Positions 25,901 to 32,200 of a DNA stretch of 64,000 bases are shown here, one piece after another. Source of the stretch: Endozoicomonas sp. 8E (GTDB taxonomy: Bacteria; Pseudomonadota; Gammaproteobacteria; Pseudomonadales; Endozoicomonadaceae); contig NZ_CP120717.1 in NCBI RefSeq assembly GCF_032883915.1, positions 2,859,697 through 2,923,696 on the forward strand, in the 5' to 3' direction. Position 1 is the first letter of the stretch. Every line of letters starts with the position of its first letter. The notes under the pieces are model-generated. The model ran no database searches, had not been told where the DNA came from, and worked only from the letters and a program-made list of their open reading frames with translations. The position numbers were made by a program, and so were the translations under genes.

Positions 25901-26255
25901 TTTCAATGATAGAGCGACCCTCATTGTCATCGGTAGATAGAACCAGATCAGGGTAGGTAGGGTTCAAAAGCTTCTCAGCGATATATCTGGTAAACGCAAG
26001 CGATTGTCTCGATTCAGTATCTACGGTTATGCTATCAAGCTCTATTTCAAGACCGAGCCGTCCTCCGCGAGTGTCTTCAGGGATAGTTGGAAGTTTTGCA
26101 TCCTTTAGTGATATCGCGATTTCGCCAACGCCAATGTCATGCAGAATGTTTTTTCGAAGGGTTTCAGAATCGCTGTCGATGCCTTCCAGGCGATTTGCTG
26201 CAACAATATACCGGGCAATCAGGCTTGATAACCTGTGATATTGTTCAATACGCAT
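7920..26255 (-). CDS. Toxin B: 6111-aa amidoligase-like/RTX giant protein
   Basis: Largest gene here, with no detectable glycosyltransferase head. Residues about 64-215 carry an amidoligase-like pattern: GRLGLEIELD, then IIEIITGP near 116-124, then YHVQVNIGV near 202. Two weaker copies of the middle block (FTLKWL...GLQLITAPLS and TTLKWL...GLQLVTPPLS) occur near 1066-1120 and 1176-1230, and NPHIHLQ near 1725. A long helical region follows, then a hydrophobic pore-like segment (about 3820-3975), canonical GGxGxDxL RTX repeats (about 4070-4220), scattered RTX-like blocks to about 5570, a LamG-like sheet domain (about 5645-5780) and a C-terminal module shared with C and D. The start ATG 26255 has GAAGG 4 nt upstream and overlaps the end of toxin C, suggesting coupled translation. 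Paralogue of D. A secreted or surface toxin/adhesin is inferred. Confidence 0.9.
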   Translation of the reverse strand: MRIEQYHRLSSLIARYIVAANRLEGIDSDSETLRKNILHDIGVGEIAISLKDAKLPTIPEDTRGGRLGLEIELDSITVDTESRQSLAFTRYIAEKLLNPTYPDLVLSTDDNEGRSIIEIITGPKPLSDYMDESSALFRATNTLVKVLANLPKSGYTVDDITREYNNKLLGNNPTDDLEKYRLRTNSKMNPEVSLPPELKGKPLPYHVQVNIGVDLSGIGDVTSYIATLIAPRRSDLLRQVFQWSQYMASDVSKRLGLNSDLLKSMFTAHLYKQALDSSTREFERDKQGIKGSPVTQLEGLLKLGTADFLMTVISDLDAAQLKSAIRDYSWQAFASLMQETVNELARVGSETEGTGRQWTAPEKRLQARLESLFINTLDYRIEHGRMPLPLSNYYDCTELPQGKNKEPKFVYIDAPGTLRQPVTRHNSGVDGVRYLGTLEVREPWPALKKMGFAPPNPSTTAVIKFVQNRSLLGADPDIDGIFFIRARSLLTSDIGTRDYRDWAKQSILDRLGQLSQAKLEHVTRSFLDYQEAVKGSAGQDTLGRLLLTANLRAMTGGRSESSWDTLAQLQKIVSVDFNLQRVPSRDHQLPATITDSEALLVARWQQLARFNLPASLYRLLYLFSGAEDFIKAVLESGKAVSGNGMSLGRLCREIIIILTSERYLYQSHLDSGPLTLTVGIKDASFDNREAIAIGKLFATALLNHPEVAALGQTQRELRAIWGLSAITTGRSYGLTTELVLATIPKQKAPLYTQFLNGVGSINHNWQFAPGSVGDFARVLYWLSAQHDQQRLKEAFERVRNYHRQHLKVSLDTFASALVKTHRNLPDERAGLVLRQAIGKEGCTYLQQALTDKKASLTAGLNTMIWVGTIDRFYDDRDSFDDTTAFEIDRKISVKLSRAYFRYGGTEYLLLVDSLQDFLATPLGKDYLKRIGNDPAAASQYQILTVDAPKAVAGKQQIVVSFSRTGKRVVINPDAAASQKTRLSSLIPVFTALVKSGYELNGGSQPAPLDVKEIEKRVRQQMGLAPLVQLANIENLTPKEDSASDRIVLEKTYTIDKPAIPERLLARSPTVVNDSPLFTLKWLDTDSQQGLQLITAPLSLDELSRHRPLLDAAFQALDKTISTLSGPVKNRDLVWTFHEQLANTETVKRNDTLGWLIFEKITYTVHRPTGSHTLMYQSPIKIGDTPLTTLKWLGPGLHPGLQLVTPPLSLSHQTTNKDKLEATFYAVDKIISTQPQPLSDQRFHLDFDRYFEFRLPPFVEDPKTIWQTKITGKADTGIILRLASENLDKTLAPALFAVTDGPEGERLLASLQAASRFLDAVAPASGGNEATHAQLRSLFTLLLFRLSSDDLTGKTLFPGVRLADWVHTYLSDSAVTTLSHYINRVGLQPFTDDLAAKLTDLARQLAGTPDPQAGARIKDLLGTALDYRLANGAGLLPGTLPDTYSLPLADGGKYRALWTGLMSEHGTTRRVSRNADGYYLLDAALPLESSSMELLYQSDTLTPPLKLALKPDSLGRDQEVTRAFLEMAMSGVDTANWPWFSRRFSSLPELRRFFVVEALDQYRSTNPEADVRRLARAFTNIQLGIINEQIIQGNNPETPAMFRIKSLESFSGESTLTTEDGSKVHFHAGSLLPVTHKKVPSPDPQPMLLMGSHSSQFPGSFLDTRHSSRLYRQALQDGQLAANRFRDDVGRLIKIFSPGPESYRQRLQQQQPLDLSAGRPVHWRLNPHIHLQESRLQVGDTVVIVELGMKENPPLTLESFDTVVDRFYALALAKSVEAVDAALFQSGWPKEAGQLARLGDAIGFDSAQQWVSLPALRNRANTLYSLLADNKREAIEGQFGPPASQEDFRQAMIRLFFRESELLSLSFDRVSDYIQTHRDDPDIETFARALHEFDQKLSNDDRDLFRATLTHQQVELLKDVLTQQAPHHWELINFIGTLKTTVNSQAPVTDAAGYGPSPYRLVHSESGLKVVVIKGPDASGQKRCRRGVGGCGTRLLLAGNLADRPLLDIDKKDISNTDTGKPYYPVEFLTYKGELHKVLSRSDSDITATPLGDEVSLHDSIHDSDGSRFERVIPATGVTTTSVAVRRSSGEVYQLSSKDDDHYRAIRLQTSDRLLAAYDSSGKTLIPVLEKNDHGQTVYGLKLDNAASDTNGLFKLNPAEPLEDQLAAARRENHRLSADSSELRTLTGTDDRIAVILTADYRPGQSLANQAERLLSELRVFIASSAGQRLVNALGFPDSFIKPASMTELDTKLLSGMKPPNPLRLVIRLDKQALADRVIPYRPGGSGDTSGNRLVVLQVDPAVLAGQRHSTSNYLGALASVLKDFCRAALASTDQANSPAIAMTWLQGKKITGTRTLLQLENQLRKQFDLLTVQTKASAPAPVQVVTAAGGITTVKTGQQVRIAYKAIAEPLSGFDQLVGDRETRLLFQRVQYFCNQRVDQLPDAGRSRLGNLRSLLTQVTWSALVSEGMVTSQLALLADPADVVMAILDAKELKALAGIDDLAGHLEDVLSDALKDRRGSTLTATKRQSLLTWLSRAESVLTDAKAVRDQWTGPGQLPLGEDSYDNVPVTAGSRKNLALTSTGRQKVSQLGDQHLIAIESRNGPLSAPAGDELTGLLALLRQESPDNPQVVAALRTQLQWVPTSDSDYYRDAIERTLSPLSRPQANNLDDTLVDLFKKSSLTGAEPLLAEYFFNRRLNRRLKDLKTTDPARLRTNALRANEWLDLLQKNPPLPPGPGWEPPAFTLDTGLGRHQAKVQTTDGQKTFTLGRRDDLAFSDQGPGYALIHSEDHRKVFRVELPDRWPDRLLQIRLVVHIEPYRRLERKGRIGREQLQNDIQLIARGMGESRLSNLLQALVQPVRDAGIANDGPFKIRISPRPDWPLVDSRVKVNEENSAQVLLLLGTKDKNRPFIFRETLMDLVGASLLKALEGDDESLSAMRQQVRQQFGISTGTVPDHEPRPLGLTRQYALTPVADNPSGTSLYRQLVEGYHNLLLAEGTEADYRRAVAYLELHDKARIQAIKDSLSKGEIKVSDSERTLFNKVVNDKQSSAPLIPDPDVDNNIASYSPLPSTSKLVDADYQAFWTVGSGMESLLDPNLLGLSRAAAANFLSYRAKVIYEDYGLRLVISDYLKSLVVHFIYWKMDQVLGSNGQPASQIHLGVTDAVTAILPDSDIKVINNLNLPPIGSGASMVAALEKACAFVARGLGWERFDTGLLANMNEDVHTVFQKAVKLRQQVGRSFQLPVHPQQDVQRSVQALPWQPETIETIASSPRHGVMADGDRRYLKITPAGPGNPFPLMSPQSQDGLKRLLRQPLKPGENAATTEAYLSQLARHYETFRELKDIDMTGQVNAVIDKMDDVTRQRFADSFLHYARQSAIPAGLAETIAGKLLVAEISALGSLPEKISTGLYQRLNGLLNLTGKRTFSLTSGNLTMRVLTDPSITADASYLMPAQRTLVLGNGAADSPLTAAAALALLQAVQAQKPEDQTKTFLALQQKRIKLPEGMDKLSPESLVSEFTVKEGKLTLSGLVERLTSFIGMAHRLNREGSSESRLLAGEIRQNVADSLTALRSDIDFGQMAGIVDMTESHFRQALQKLDKAGLPAGQATRLPDADCVLCNGSGPVRTAMDLMDRISGHLDAIEVSDRFNHIRQTAGDKGLLADAFLLLEQGRFAAVATEDIQDSPVFRKKFLDLFRQTLTEQQGLTPEQVIDRVVSSLNDSGYSADDTRYVKEQLLKNQAFMEGLKTRKDHPGGSGFDANGPGGGSKKRPGKVTRMLDKLDRSKTYGRIKVGVGAGQSIVGLASGIQAIENLKKYGHILPDETRNLAYAGAGLEIGNSVYGLAMTSHWLVSSGKRLIKGSDAAGSGLKTLKTTTRAAKASRVVTRMVPVGGSFIGIAGAVVSITSNEMSARDARASGNDAQATYYEMMIALDAISIALDLVGMVLDFFPPFGVIADLVGQLLTVIQTVIAAFMPPNNARQEFDAIVQGDGFARYMDNMAKDFEKKGFSRFEYHTDATEFLHQSQYEDNLEELSVTQKRSLAGTTKGLAFTDRVNRRRTKMGSNLEDYMRGEKGYKIFYGLGGDDTLIIDEGELYGGSGNDRLTLEKGLAEGGDGNDVIRIIKSGTAFGDSGDDDIWIGESGVAYGGRGNDILRLPYNDGLGYGGPGRDTIINGRIQYGGPDDDYLIDDLGYIKQFGGSGNDRLEPGLGKGILYGGPGNDTLILPSEIKIPYLRHSLFYSIKPKTHYYRLNWTKSDTLFEVNLQTWHWGNLFPEYLKKHGVNRDAPDGKEIGDESSLSGRFGLDGYQSGFSANPRDGMEQNLRPGRMYIAELSSIKADYHRATRDKQLPSEYLLTGYDAKRTKVERISDHYGLQTYFYVGRVKSKHVHYEHEKINIGPTKLGHMYISERGAYLLQTHGDLYYFSKTGLRERGERPRPNDPSIFYATVIQLLATGGSIANVENVVGSTQGVSVTGTAQPNNIYLWGGKNEVHTGGGNDFVSASNGNGTNWIALGPGNDQALLGNGLNRVHGGPGTDTVSYLGRKKGLKLDLANRFKSEGEQLIEVEVIQGSPGNDVLWGDHGNNLFIVTNGTNTVDLRGGNDTVVAIGGSTSIRLRSGFNTVVLGDGKVQGSHEVYTGTHTDTIMLRPGSHLGHHRIHVHKCQVPPTGKWPVLVIRWGFFDHGCSDHQIASLTINPFDESLNLAVDPSMPHKHMKLDFHTPGLSGLEVHANTSIYWEEVTGKNASLSMTETLTSLRNTTLWGFVRLDKANCWVRKRVDDYRFSTEAMLALLNRYPEKPLGEFPRQQWRKKTRLQRLANEGEKLGAGLHRIGSQESHHINLVIEFGFVSGRCTPQNGSLRKLTLGLGQQQLLFEGAAPSIKKHGVSLLRPRHTLGLKLVKTHADGRRKQQGRQTSLAMKQMSKWTESEQWSDLFPGQPMAKTLAMLELNYGFDTYFRDQCRASPSYNSSLILPAVHLDLSSDSYSGIPIILGSPGNDQLTGNPSTDNVLIGMGGHDRLKDMGGNNQFIVGMGNTTVIAGKEGYNQLVHDERLSVIYGTRLLQKRSRSLGVKVITSTYQLDGIDVNVTEGIAQTRWQNTDGTGHWRYHQTVFSGIDQMAGTSGNDTYFGSNGTDIFSTGGGFDKVDMGDGDDRLIVNAPWQRGTSLDGGSGANTLLFNLPVSRAVTVGLKNSLTVRNFILEDTGKGSINFFGDDKDNVYMSRGSLRRFHGRGGDDTLLLLKLPTPFHFNGGPGKDTLDLSRAILAPEFVRLHLSVVPGSVRRSCPAKDSRPCSEEINIQARLFYTLRRPGSRSIRNTWSLSVSNFEVFKGPDSSDIFSIPALAGLAVDGGGGDDIFRISSPRIKGNSSITTTVGGAGYNRHYGSPKADRMVANLGPDLLSGDLGPDIYVIYPQANGTQIVDRDNGNTLVLHGVQPEKLEWRLTGNYTRLDVNDAGHLFFSIHLQHVPHCERKDGSLVTGHFINSLERHIWRLTTIAPGNNGTRLLSGKKLRNYYYSRLTVDKRLDGTYRLGNITAPVHGGPGDDVFFISGTVKPGAGLFGDSGNDIFHLKSSGASVHPGSGNNLVSLELENSKENGRENSAVKLFFAPSSFNRIRMAGVSLADVQAASWRSLEQRNATDSSDQEQVPCPAGLSRLMPPPVTGGRFFLAAWIRRGLPLGWGTRAGSTLVHFADAGGSDAISLSLKSGGLEIRLTEGFRVFHRRVRQFFSSPRQHLAMTINDSGFLTIYRNGQIALATQAFKPIRKIRALNCYAVEKLVISQHLPSPDGIKMMASGVKHLVRIGTWRHPYLVYANDWPDSLELDDGILDDRQFIGQRLESGYSLLQKKILRHQYLIDKESVTYYFSGDDFSNSDQWVLANATGTADQLEINTHDCQTLQYQKSGRDLILTVLPNDSLLKNSENSPEPDSTQSLRVENFFSREGETVERLIVNNRVLSMGEVLAQVSMTFTTEAPDNSTRGQEPGTSVPQAQWPSENARPRGRRSLNESGALAASDSDSGDDGALTFLNKIIRRGQQLMKYLCSLAGGEKDDVNTGEEDSGQPVLAILNDTELNQHYQRLAQEINALKGNRSGESLSYVPPESGRTMQNLTTPKTLATMGN
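13590..14050 (-). repeat. RTX nonapeptide block of toxin B
   Basis: About nine GGxGxDxL-type repeats (for example YGGSGNDRL, EGGDGNDVI, YGGRGNDIL, YGGPGNDTL), alternating with hydrophobic strands. These are calcium-binding beta-roll repeats of the hemolysin type. Shorter blocks of the same kind lie at about 12400-12860, 11170-11310, 10540-10900, 10000-10290 and 9540-9670 of the same gene. Confidence 0.9.
18154..18179. repeat. 12-bp in-frame tandem duplication in toxin B
   Basis: The unit AAGCCGCCTGTT is present twice here, giving NRRLNRRL in the protein, but once in the paralogue D near 61893. It is a small indel distinguishing the two genes in an otherwise well-conserved area. Confidence 0.7.
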
Positions 26256-29200
26256 TTTGCCTTCGGTGAAATACTGGCTCGGATCTGGGCACTGAGGTCC
26301 TGAACCAGTCGCTGGTAGTGCTGGTACAGTTCCGTATCATTCAGGTTTGCCATCACTGGCCGCTTAGTTTCCGCTAAACCCATTTCAACGTCGCCTTTCT
26401 CACCTGCGACCAGGCTGCACAGGTAATTAACCAGCCGTTGCCCCCTGACAATGATACTGTTCAGGTAGGCCAGGGCTCCGTCCTCTCCCTCGTCACTGTC
26501 GCCCACGGTTAAGGTACTCTCATTACTGTTGATCACAGCCATGGGGTTCAGGCTGACCTGTCCGCCTTTAAAGTACAGACTGGCCAGCACGTCCGGTTTC
26601 ACCAGTGCCAGCGTCTGGTTAGTGGCGGTATTGATGATCCTGAGGGTCTGGCTCTCCGATGGAAGAGAGTAGTTGCTGCGGGTGAGGTTGCTCTGCGCCT
26701 GCGGGTCACAGCGACTGAACGCCACCTGTTCTGCGGTCAGGTCGGTAAAGAATAGTGCGGTGCTTTTATCACCAGACAACTGTCTTAAATCTGCCTTCGA
26801 TCCGGACGAAAGAAGGATATAATGCTTGCCATGGTTGTCTATTGTGCGGGCCGGTTTGCAAGCCCGCAGGTCATAGACATCATTGCCAACACCACCGGCC
26901 AGGGGACGAGTCCAGTCCAGGATGGCTTGCCACAGGCTGTTATTACCGGGTGCATTCAGTTTTCGGTTGTCACAACGATCGTTCAGGCTCGCCAGCACTT
27001 CTGGCCGCGCAGCGGTTTTTCCCGAGGCCCCAAGCAGCAGCAGGTCATGACCGCCTCGCCCCTGGAGTGACCACTGTCGGGCATCGGCGCCAAGGTACAA
27101 GACGTTATTTCGGCTATTGCCCCAGAGCCTCGCTGTCCCGTTGCCCACGGTGGACGAGCTGATAACGGCAGGTATAAACGACCATGAATGGTAACCACTG
27201 CGGGGTTCTGGCCCGCTCACCTGTACACTGCCCGGCTCCCAGCCCCACTGCCCTGTGCCGGTAAACAGCCCTGTGCCGGTAATAAACACATGACGTCTGA
27301 TATAGGCGGTATCCAAGGGTTGCAGTATCAGCATGATCCCGTCCATCGCCTGATGCGTGACGATTTTCACTGACTGATCTCGTTGGATGTACAGGGGGTT
27401 GCTGGCTGTAGCCTTGATGAATCGAAGGCGCTCCTCCCCGACAAGAAGGCTGCTCACCGTTAATGGAAACACCATCCCCTGGCCAGAGCCCATTACCCGT
27501 TCCGCCAGGTCGGATAACGGCAGCTCAAGGTCACTGAACACCAGTATCGTGGGCTGCAGGAGCCGGTCGTTTTGTTTGGCCCAGACCTCCCGAATCTCGA
27601 TCTCGGCGTCGCCGGTGCTAAACCGGTTCACCAGCCTCAGGTCCTGACCCCGGCGCTCGGCAATGAAGAGGAAGGCCGGTGCATTCAGCTCAATGCGAGT
27701 CTGTGTCTGGTCGTCAACGGCGGTTTTTTCTCCAGCAAGGTTTTCTTCAGCCAGGCCGGGGTGAATAATGATTCTGGCGAAAAACGACAAGTCGGGCTCA
27801 TCCAGTTCAATCACGTCTGACCCGCCCTGGCCCTCCACCAGAACCCCGAACCGCTGTCGGGTACCGTTCTTGACGAAGGCTACCTGGTGCTCGCGGTAGT
27901 AAGTGTCCAGCCGCAACGCTTCCAGGCTGATCTGGTCGGCTCCGGGGGTTCCTGACAGCAGCAGGCCCCCAGCCAACACAGCGACCCTGTTAAAGGTTCC
28001 CAGAGACTGGTAACCCTTGGGGGTGATCCGGTACAGCGTTTTCTGATCCTGACTATAAACGACTGTAGCCGGTGACCGAAGGAACCAGAAAGTCTTTTTA
28101 CTGCCCCCCACGGCGTGCCCAATCAGTTGCTGAACACTGTGCTCCCTGTCAGGCAGGCCGAACATCAGTCTCTGTTGACTGGAATGCCGGCCCCGGTAAT
28201 CTATCCAGGCTGTCTGGGTTGGGGCATAGCCAGGGCGCAGCCTGAGGGCGATCAGTCCAGCGTCGATCCGCACTTTAATGTCCCCTGGCAGGGATCTCAC
28301 GGCTCTGTTGAAATCCTGCCGGGTCAAAAAGATTCGGTCGTTGGAGGCTTCCCTGGACCCCATCCAACTGAAATCGAGAGCCACCAGGGTCACATGCTGC
28401 CGGTTGGCCAGGTACTGGGCCTCCGGTGTCTGGATGCGCCATGCCCGGGCACCGGGTTCCCACTGGTAGCTGCCCCGAAGCCTGACACCAGGCAGGGTGT
28501 AACGGCAGGGAGTGGAGATCAGGTCATCGAACACGCTGGGCACTCCGGTCAGCGGAATGCTGTCTGCTTCCCCACAAAAGGGGTGGCCTTTGGCGCCCTG
28601 GTCAGGCCGGAGGAAAAACTCGAAAGCTTCCTGTTTGCGGGTGTCCGACAGGGCGAGCAGCTGGCCGTCGTCGTTCACCATGACCTCAAACCGGTCGCGG
28701 GTGTTGGCCGCCAGCAGGGTTTCGCCGTCCGGGAAGTACCAGAAGTCCAGTTGCCTGAAAGGGTTCAACAGAGGGTGGTCAGTGATCGCGGTGATCGGTC
28801 TCAGCGGCACCAGTCCCACCCTGGCCGAGAACTGCTCCCGGGCCTGTTCCACCCGGCTGCGCAACCGCTGCTTCAGGGCACGGATGAAAAGCCCGGCACT
28901 GGCAGTGGTCCAGGTTGTGCCGGGATGTTCATAGGTCACTCTGGTGAAGACCAGGTTGACTATCCAGCCCAGGTTCAGGCTGTCCATCACCAGGCCAGAT
29001 TGGGGGGTGAACTGGTGCACACTCAGGGTATCGTTCGACTTGGCGACCATCTGCCCGGTGGCTTCGACCTGCCAGTGCTTAAAGGGTCCTGACTCCAGCG
29101 ACAGGTTTTCGCTGACCACCCGGGTGTTGTCCCAGGCCTTGTCCGGTATCAACAGCCGGTAACCACTGAGGGTATCGGCCAGGAGGCTGCCGGAGTGCGC

Positions 29201-32200
29201 CTGCACACGGGTAAAGATGTGCTGGCCGGCGATCTCTGCCACCGTCCGGTTCTCACCTGCCGGGCGGATCAACTGGAAACCGGAACTCAGCCGCTGGACG
29301 CTGCCGGGGCGCTCCATGTCAGTGCTGAAGTGATGCAGGTTGCCGGAGTGCTTGCTGAACATAATGTAATAAACACTCTGGCCTCGCACCACCTTATGGA
29401 CCGGCAAGTGCTCTTCGCGCAGTGCCCTCCGGACAGGCTCATTGATCGTACGTAAACGGCTACCATCGTCTGTATTGTCCGGCGCTTCGCCATCCAGCAG
29501 GCTGCTCAGGAAGGCAATATGAGTTCGGGTGTCATCGTCATAAAAACCGGTCTTCAGTAGCCGTCGATTGGCGTAGTCATCGACGACCCGAAAGGGAATC
29601 AGTCCCTGGTTGGATGGCGTGGTGTTGGATGCCGTTATTGGTGGGGCAGGAGGGACGCTGAGCTGGTCATCCAGGGTTTCCGCCGCAATTACCTGATGAG
29701 TCAGCTGGCCGGATGGGCTGGCGGTCAACAGGTAATAATAAGGGGCATCAAACACCAGCAATTGGGAATCATCTTTGACCCGCACTGTCTTTGATACACT
29801 GTTACCAAACCAGGTGCCATATTTGCTGGCGTCAAGTTCATGGAGGTGCTTGATTTCCCGGTTCAGGGCCCCGGCGCTCTGGAATAATACCCGGCCTTTG
29901 TCGCGGTCAAAAAAATAGTAGCCCGTAGCCGGGCTTCCCTGGACCAGTTGCAGATCACTAAGGGCAAGGAGCCGGATTTCCTCACCGTGAAGGGTATCGT
30001 ACCAGAGCCGGATCCGGTCTAACTGACCCCAGTGCGCCCTGGGCAGTCCCAGCTTGTCAGGGAAGCAGCGGTAGGGTTTTTGAAGATACTCATTGACCTG
30101 TCGGTCACAGTCCTGCTTGCGTTGCAGCCAGGCCGGGTTCTGCTCGATCCGCGAGGGCCGATCGGGCCCCATGGGTGGTGGATCAAAGGCACTGTTCAAC
30201 TTCCACGGCTGCGGTTTTTCAGGCGCCAACCAGATTTTCAGCCACTGCTCCGGCGCTCCGGCCATACAGCGTGCACGGATCTGAGGTGAAAAGTCACAGT
30301 CTTTTAGCTCCAGCCGGAGGAACCGGCTGGCCCTCCTGGTGTAACGGCTCATGATTCTGTTCAGTTTCGATGCCCTTGACGACTTGTCATTCAGTCCTCC
30401 AGTGTCGTACAAACGATGAATCACTTTGCCATCCCGCCGCCACTCAAACAGTCCGTTGACATCCTCGGCCATCACTCTATACGAAACGTCTGGCGTTGGG
30501 GCAGGAAACTGGAAACGGGTCTCACCCAGCGTAAGGGTCCAGGTTTTTTCGCTCTGGTTCAGTTCGGATGAACAGCGTACCGACAAGCCTTCCCACTGAG
30601 TAATGCAGATATAGGGGAGCTCTCCATCGTAGCTCAACATCCAGGTAGAGGCCGACCCACGTGGGTGAAGGCGGATGCGGTGGCCACCGTTGGACATGAG
30701 GACGTTGGTGTTATTGGCTCCTTTGGGGCTGTACAGGTCGTAATCCAACAGTTTGGAAAATTCATCATCGACCTCGCGAAAGAAGACGATGTGATTCTTG
30801 TTATTGAGATACAGGCTGGTGGTTGAATGACGGAACTTCAGGCCGTCCGTACCGGTGAGCATTTGTCCGAGGTATTTATAGAGATAGGAGATGGTAGATG
30901 AGCCATCTACCGTATGCTTGGTGAGCTGTTTTCTTGCCACTTTTTTCCGGTAAAACCGTTTCAGCTTGCTATCGCTAACGGCATCCAGAAGCTGCGCACC
31001 GGGAGAACTGCTGTCTGGAGAACTCCCCGGAAAGTCCTTCTCCTCGTCATAGGCAAAGGGCGTGTAGCGGAGCCTGGCCTCCCACTCGGGTACGGAAGGC
31101 ATTAAAATGATGAGTTTATCGGTCATCTGCCCAAGGTTGTGGAACACGCCGTTTTCGCATTGGTACCCGGTTAAACGTGACTCCTTCTTACATAAGGTCG
31201 CCAGAGCGTCGTCGATCAGGTTAAAGGGGACAGAAGAGTAGTCGATCCGGTTGACTTCGGTGGCGCATTTATGGGTAATTTTTACCATAGGGGGCACATT
31301 CTTGCACTTTTTCGAGTCCCAGTCTTTATTACTGCGGGCGACGAAGGTTGTCCGGTTTGAATAGCCGCCACCGTAGGTCAGGGTCTGGTTCACCAGATTG
31401 ATCGACTTGATGTTCAGGATCAGGGGATTCTTGTCATCCCCGCTGATCAAAGCATTGAGGGTCTGGTTGCCGGCCAGGAAACTTCCGGGATCCAGTTGAG
31501 CGTGCATCGGGTCAAAGACCTGTGCCGCCTTACCCGAGACTTCCCGTAACTTTTTATAGTTCAGCCTGTTTAACTTCCTTTGATAATGGCTATCAAAAAT
31601 ATTTCTGACAAAGTGCATGATCCCGTCAATCATGAACCCGAATGGCCCGGCAAAATCTGAGATGATGGAGACAGCCGCATCCACCGACTCAAAGATCACT
31701 CTGGATTTCAGTAGTTCCCTGACTTCCGGGTCCTCTTCGGTCTCATATTCGATCACGGTCAGGGTGAGACTGCTAGCCTGCACGCCGAAACCCGCTAAGG
31801 GTATAAAACGAGCAGCTTTTTTGCCTGCTCCTTTGGCTTTTTTCAGTCCTCCGGGTAACTTGGATCCGCTATTTGCCGGTAACTTTGGCGCTGCCTTATT
31901 AGAAGGAAGTGATGGCAAGACAGCTGGGGCGATCACCTTGATCCCGCGTCGCCCGAGATCAATCATCTCAATCCCTTGTAATGCCATCGCCGTATAAAAA
32001 ACCGTCTGACGCCCGATATAAATCTGCTGTTGGGTGTCCGTCATATTCCCGGGCGAGGAATTTTTATAATGATGTCCTATGGGGGCAATCCCTGTCATCA
32101 GGTCGTAAAGGCCTATAAAAGACCTGAGCCTTTCCAGACTGCCGGTGGAGGTTTTTTTCCCCTTGACTAACATCCCCTGGCGACCCTCTTTCTGGAGAAA

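Noticed and set aside
28115-29092. 325-aa plus-strand ORF and its twin near 130-558
   Set aside because: Antisense to the coding frame of toxins C and A, with no ribosome binding site and no recognisable domain.
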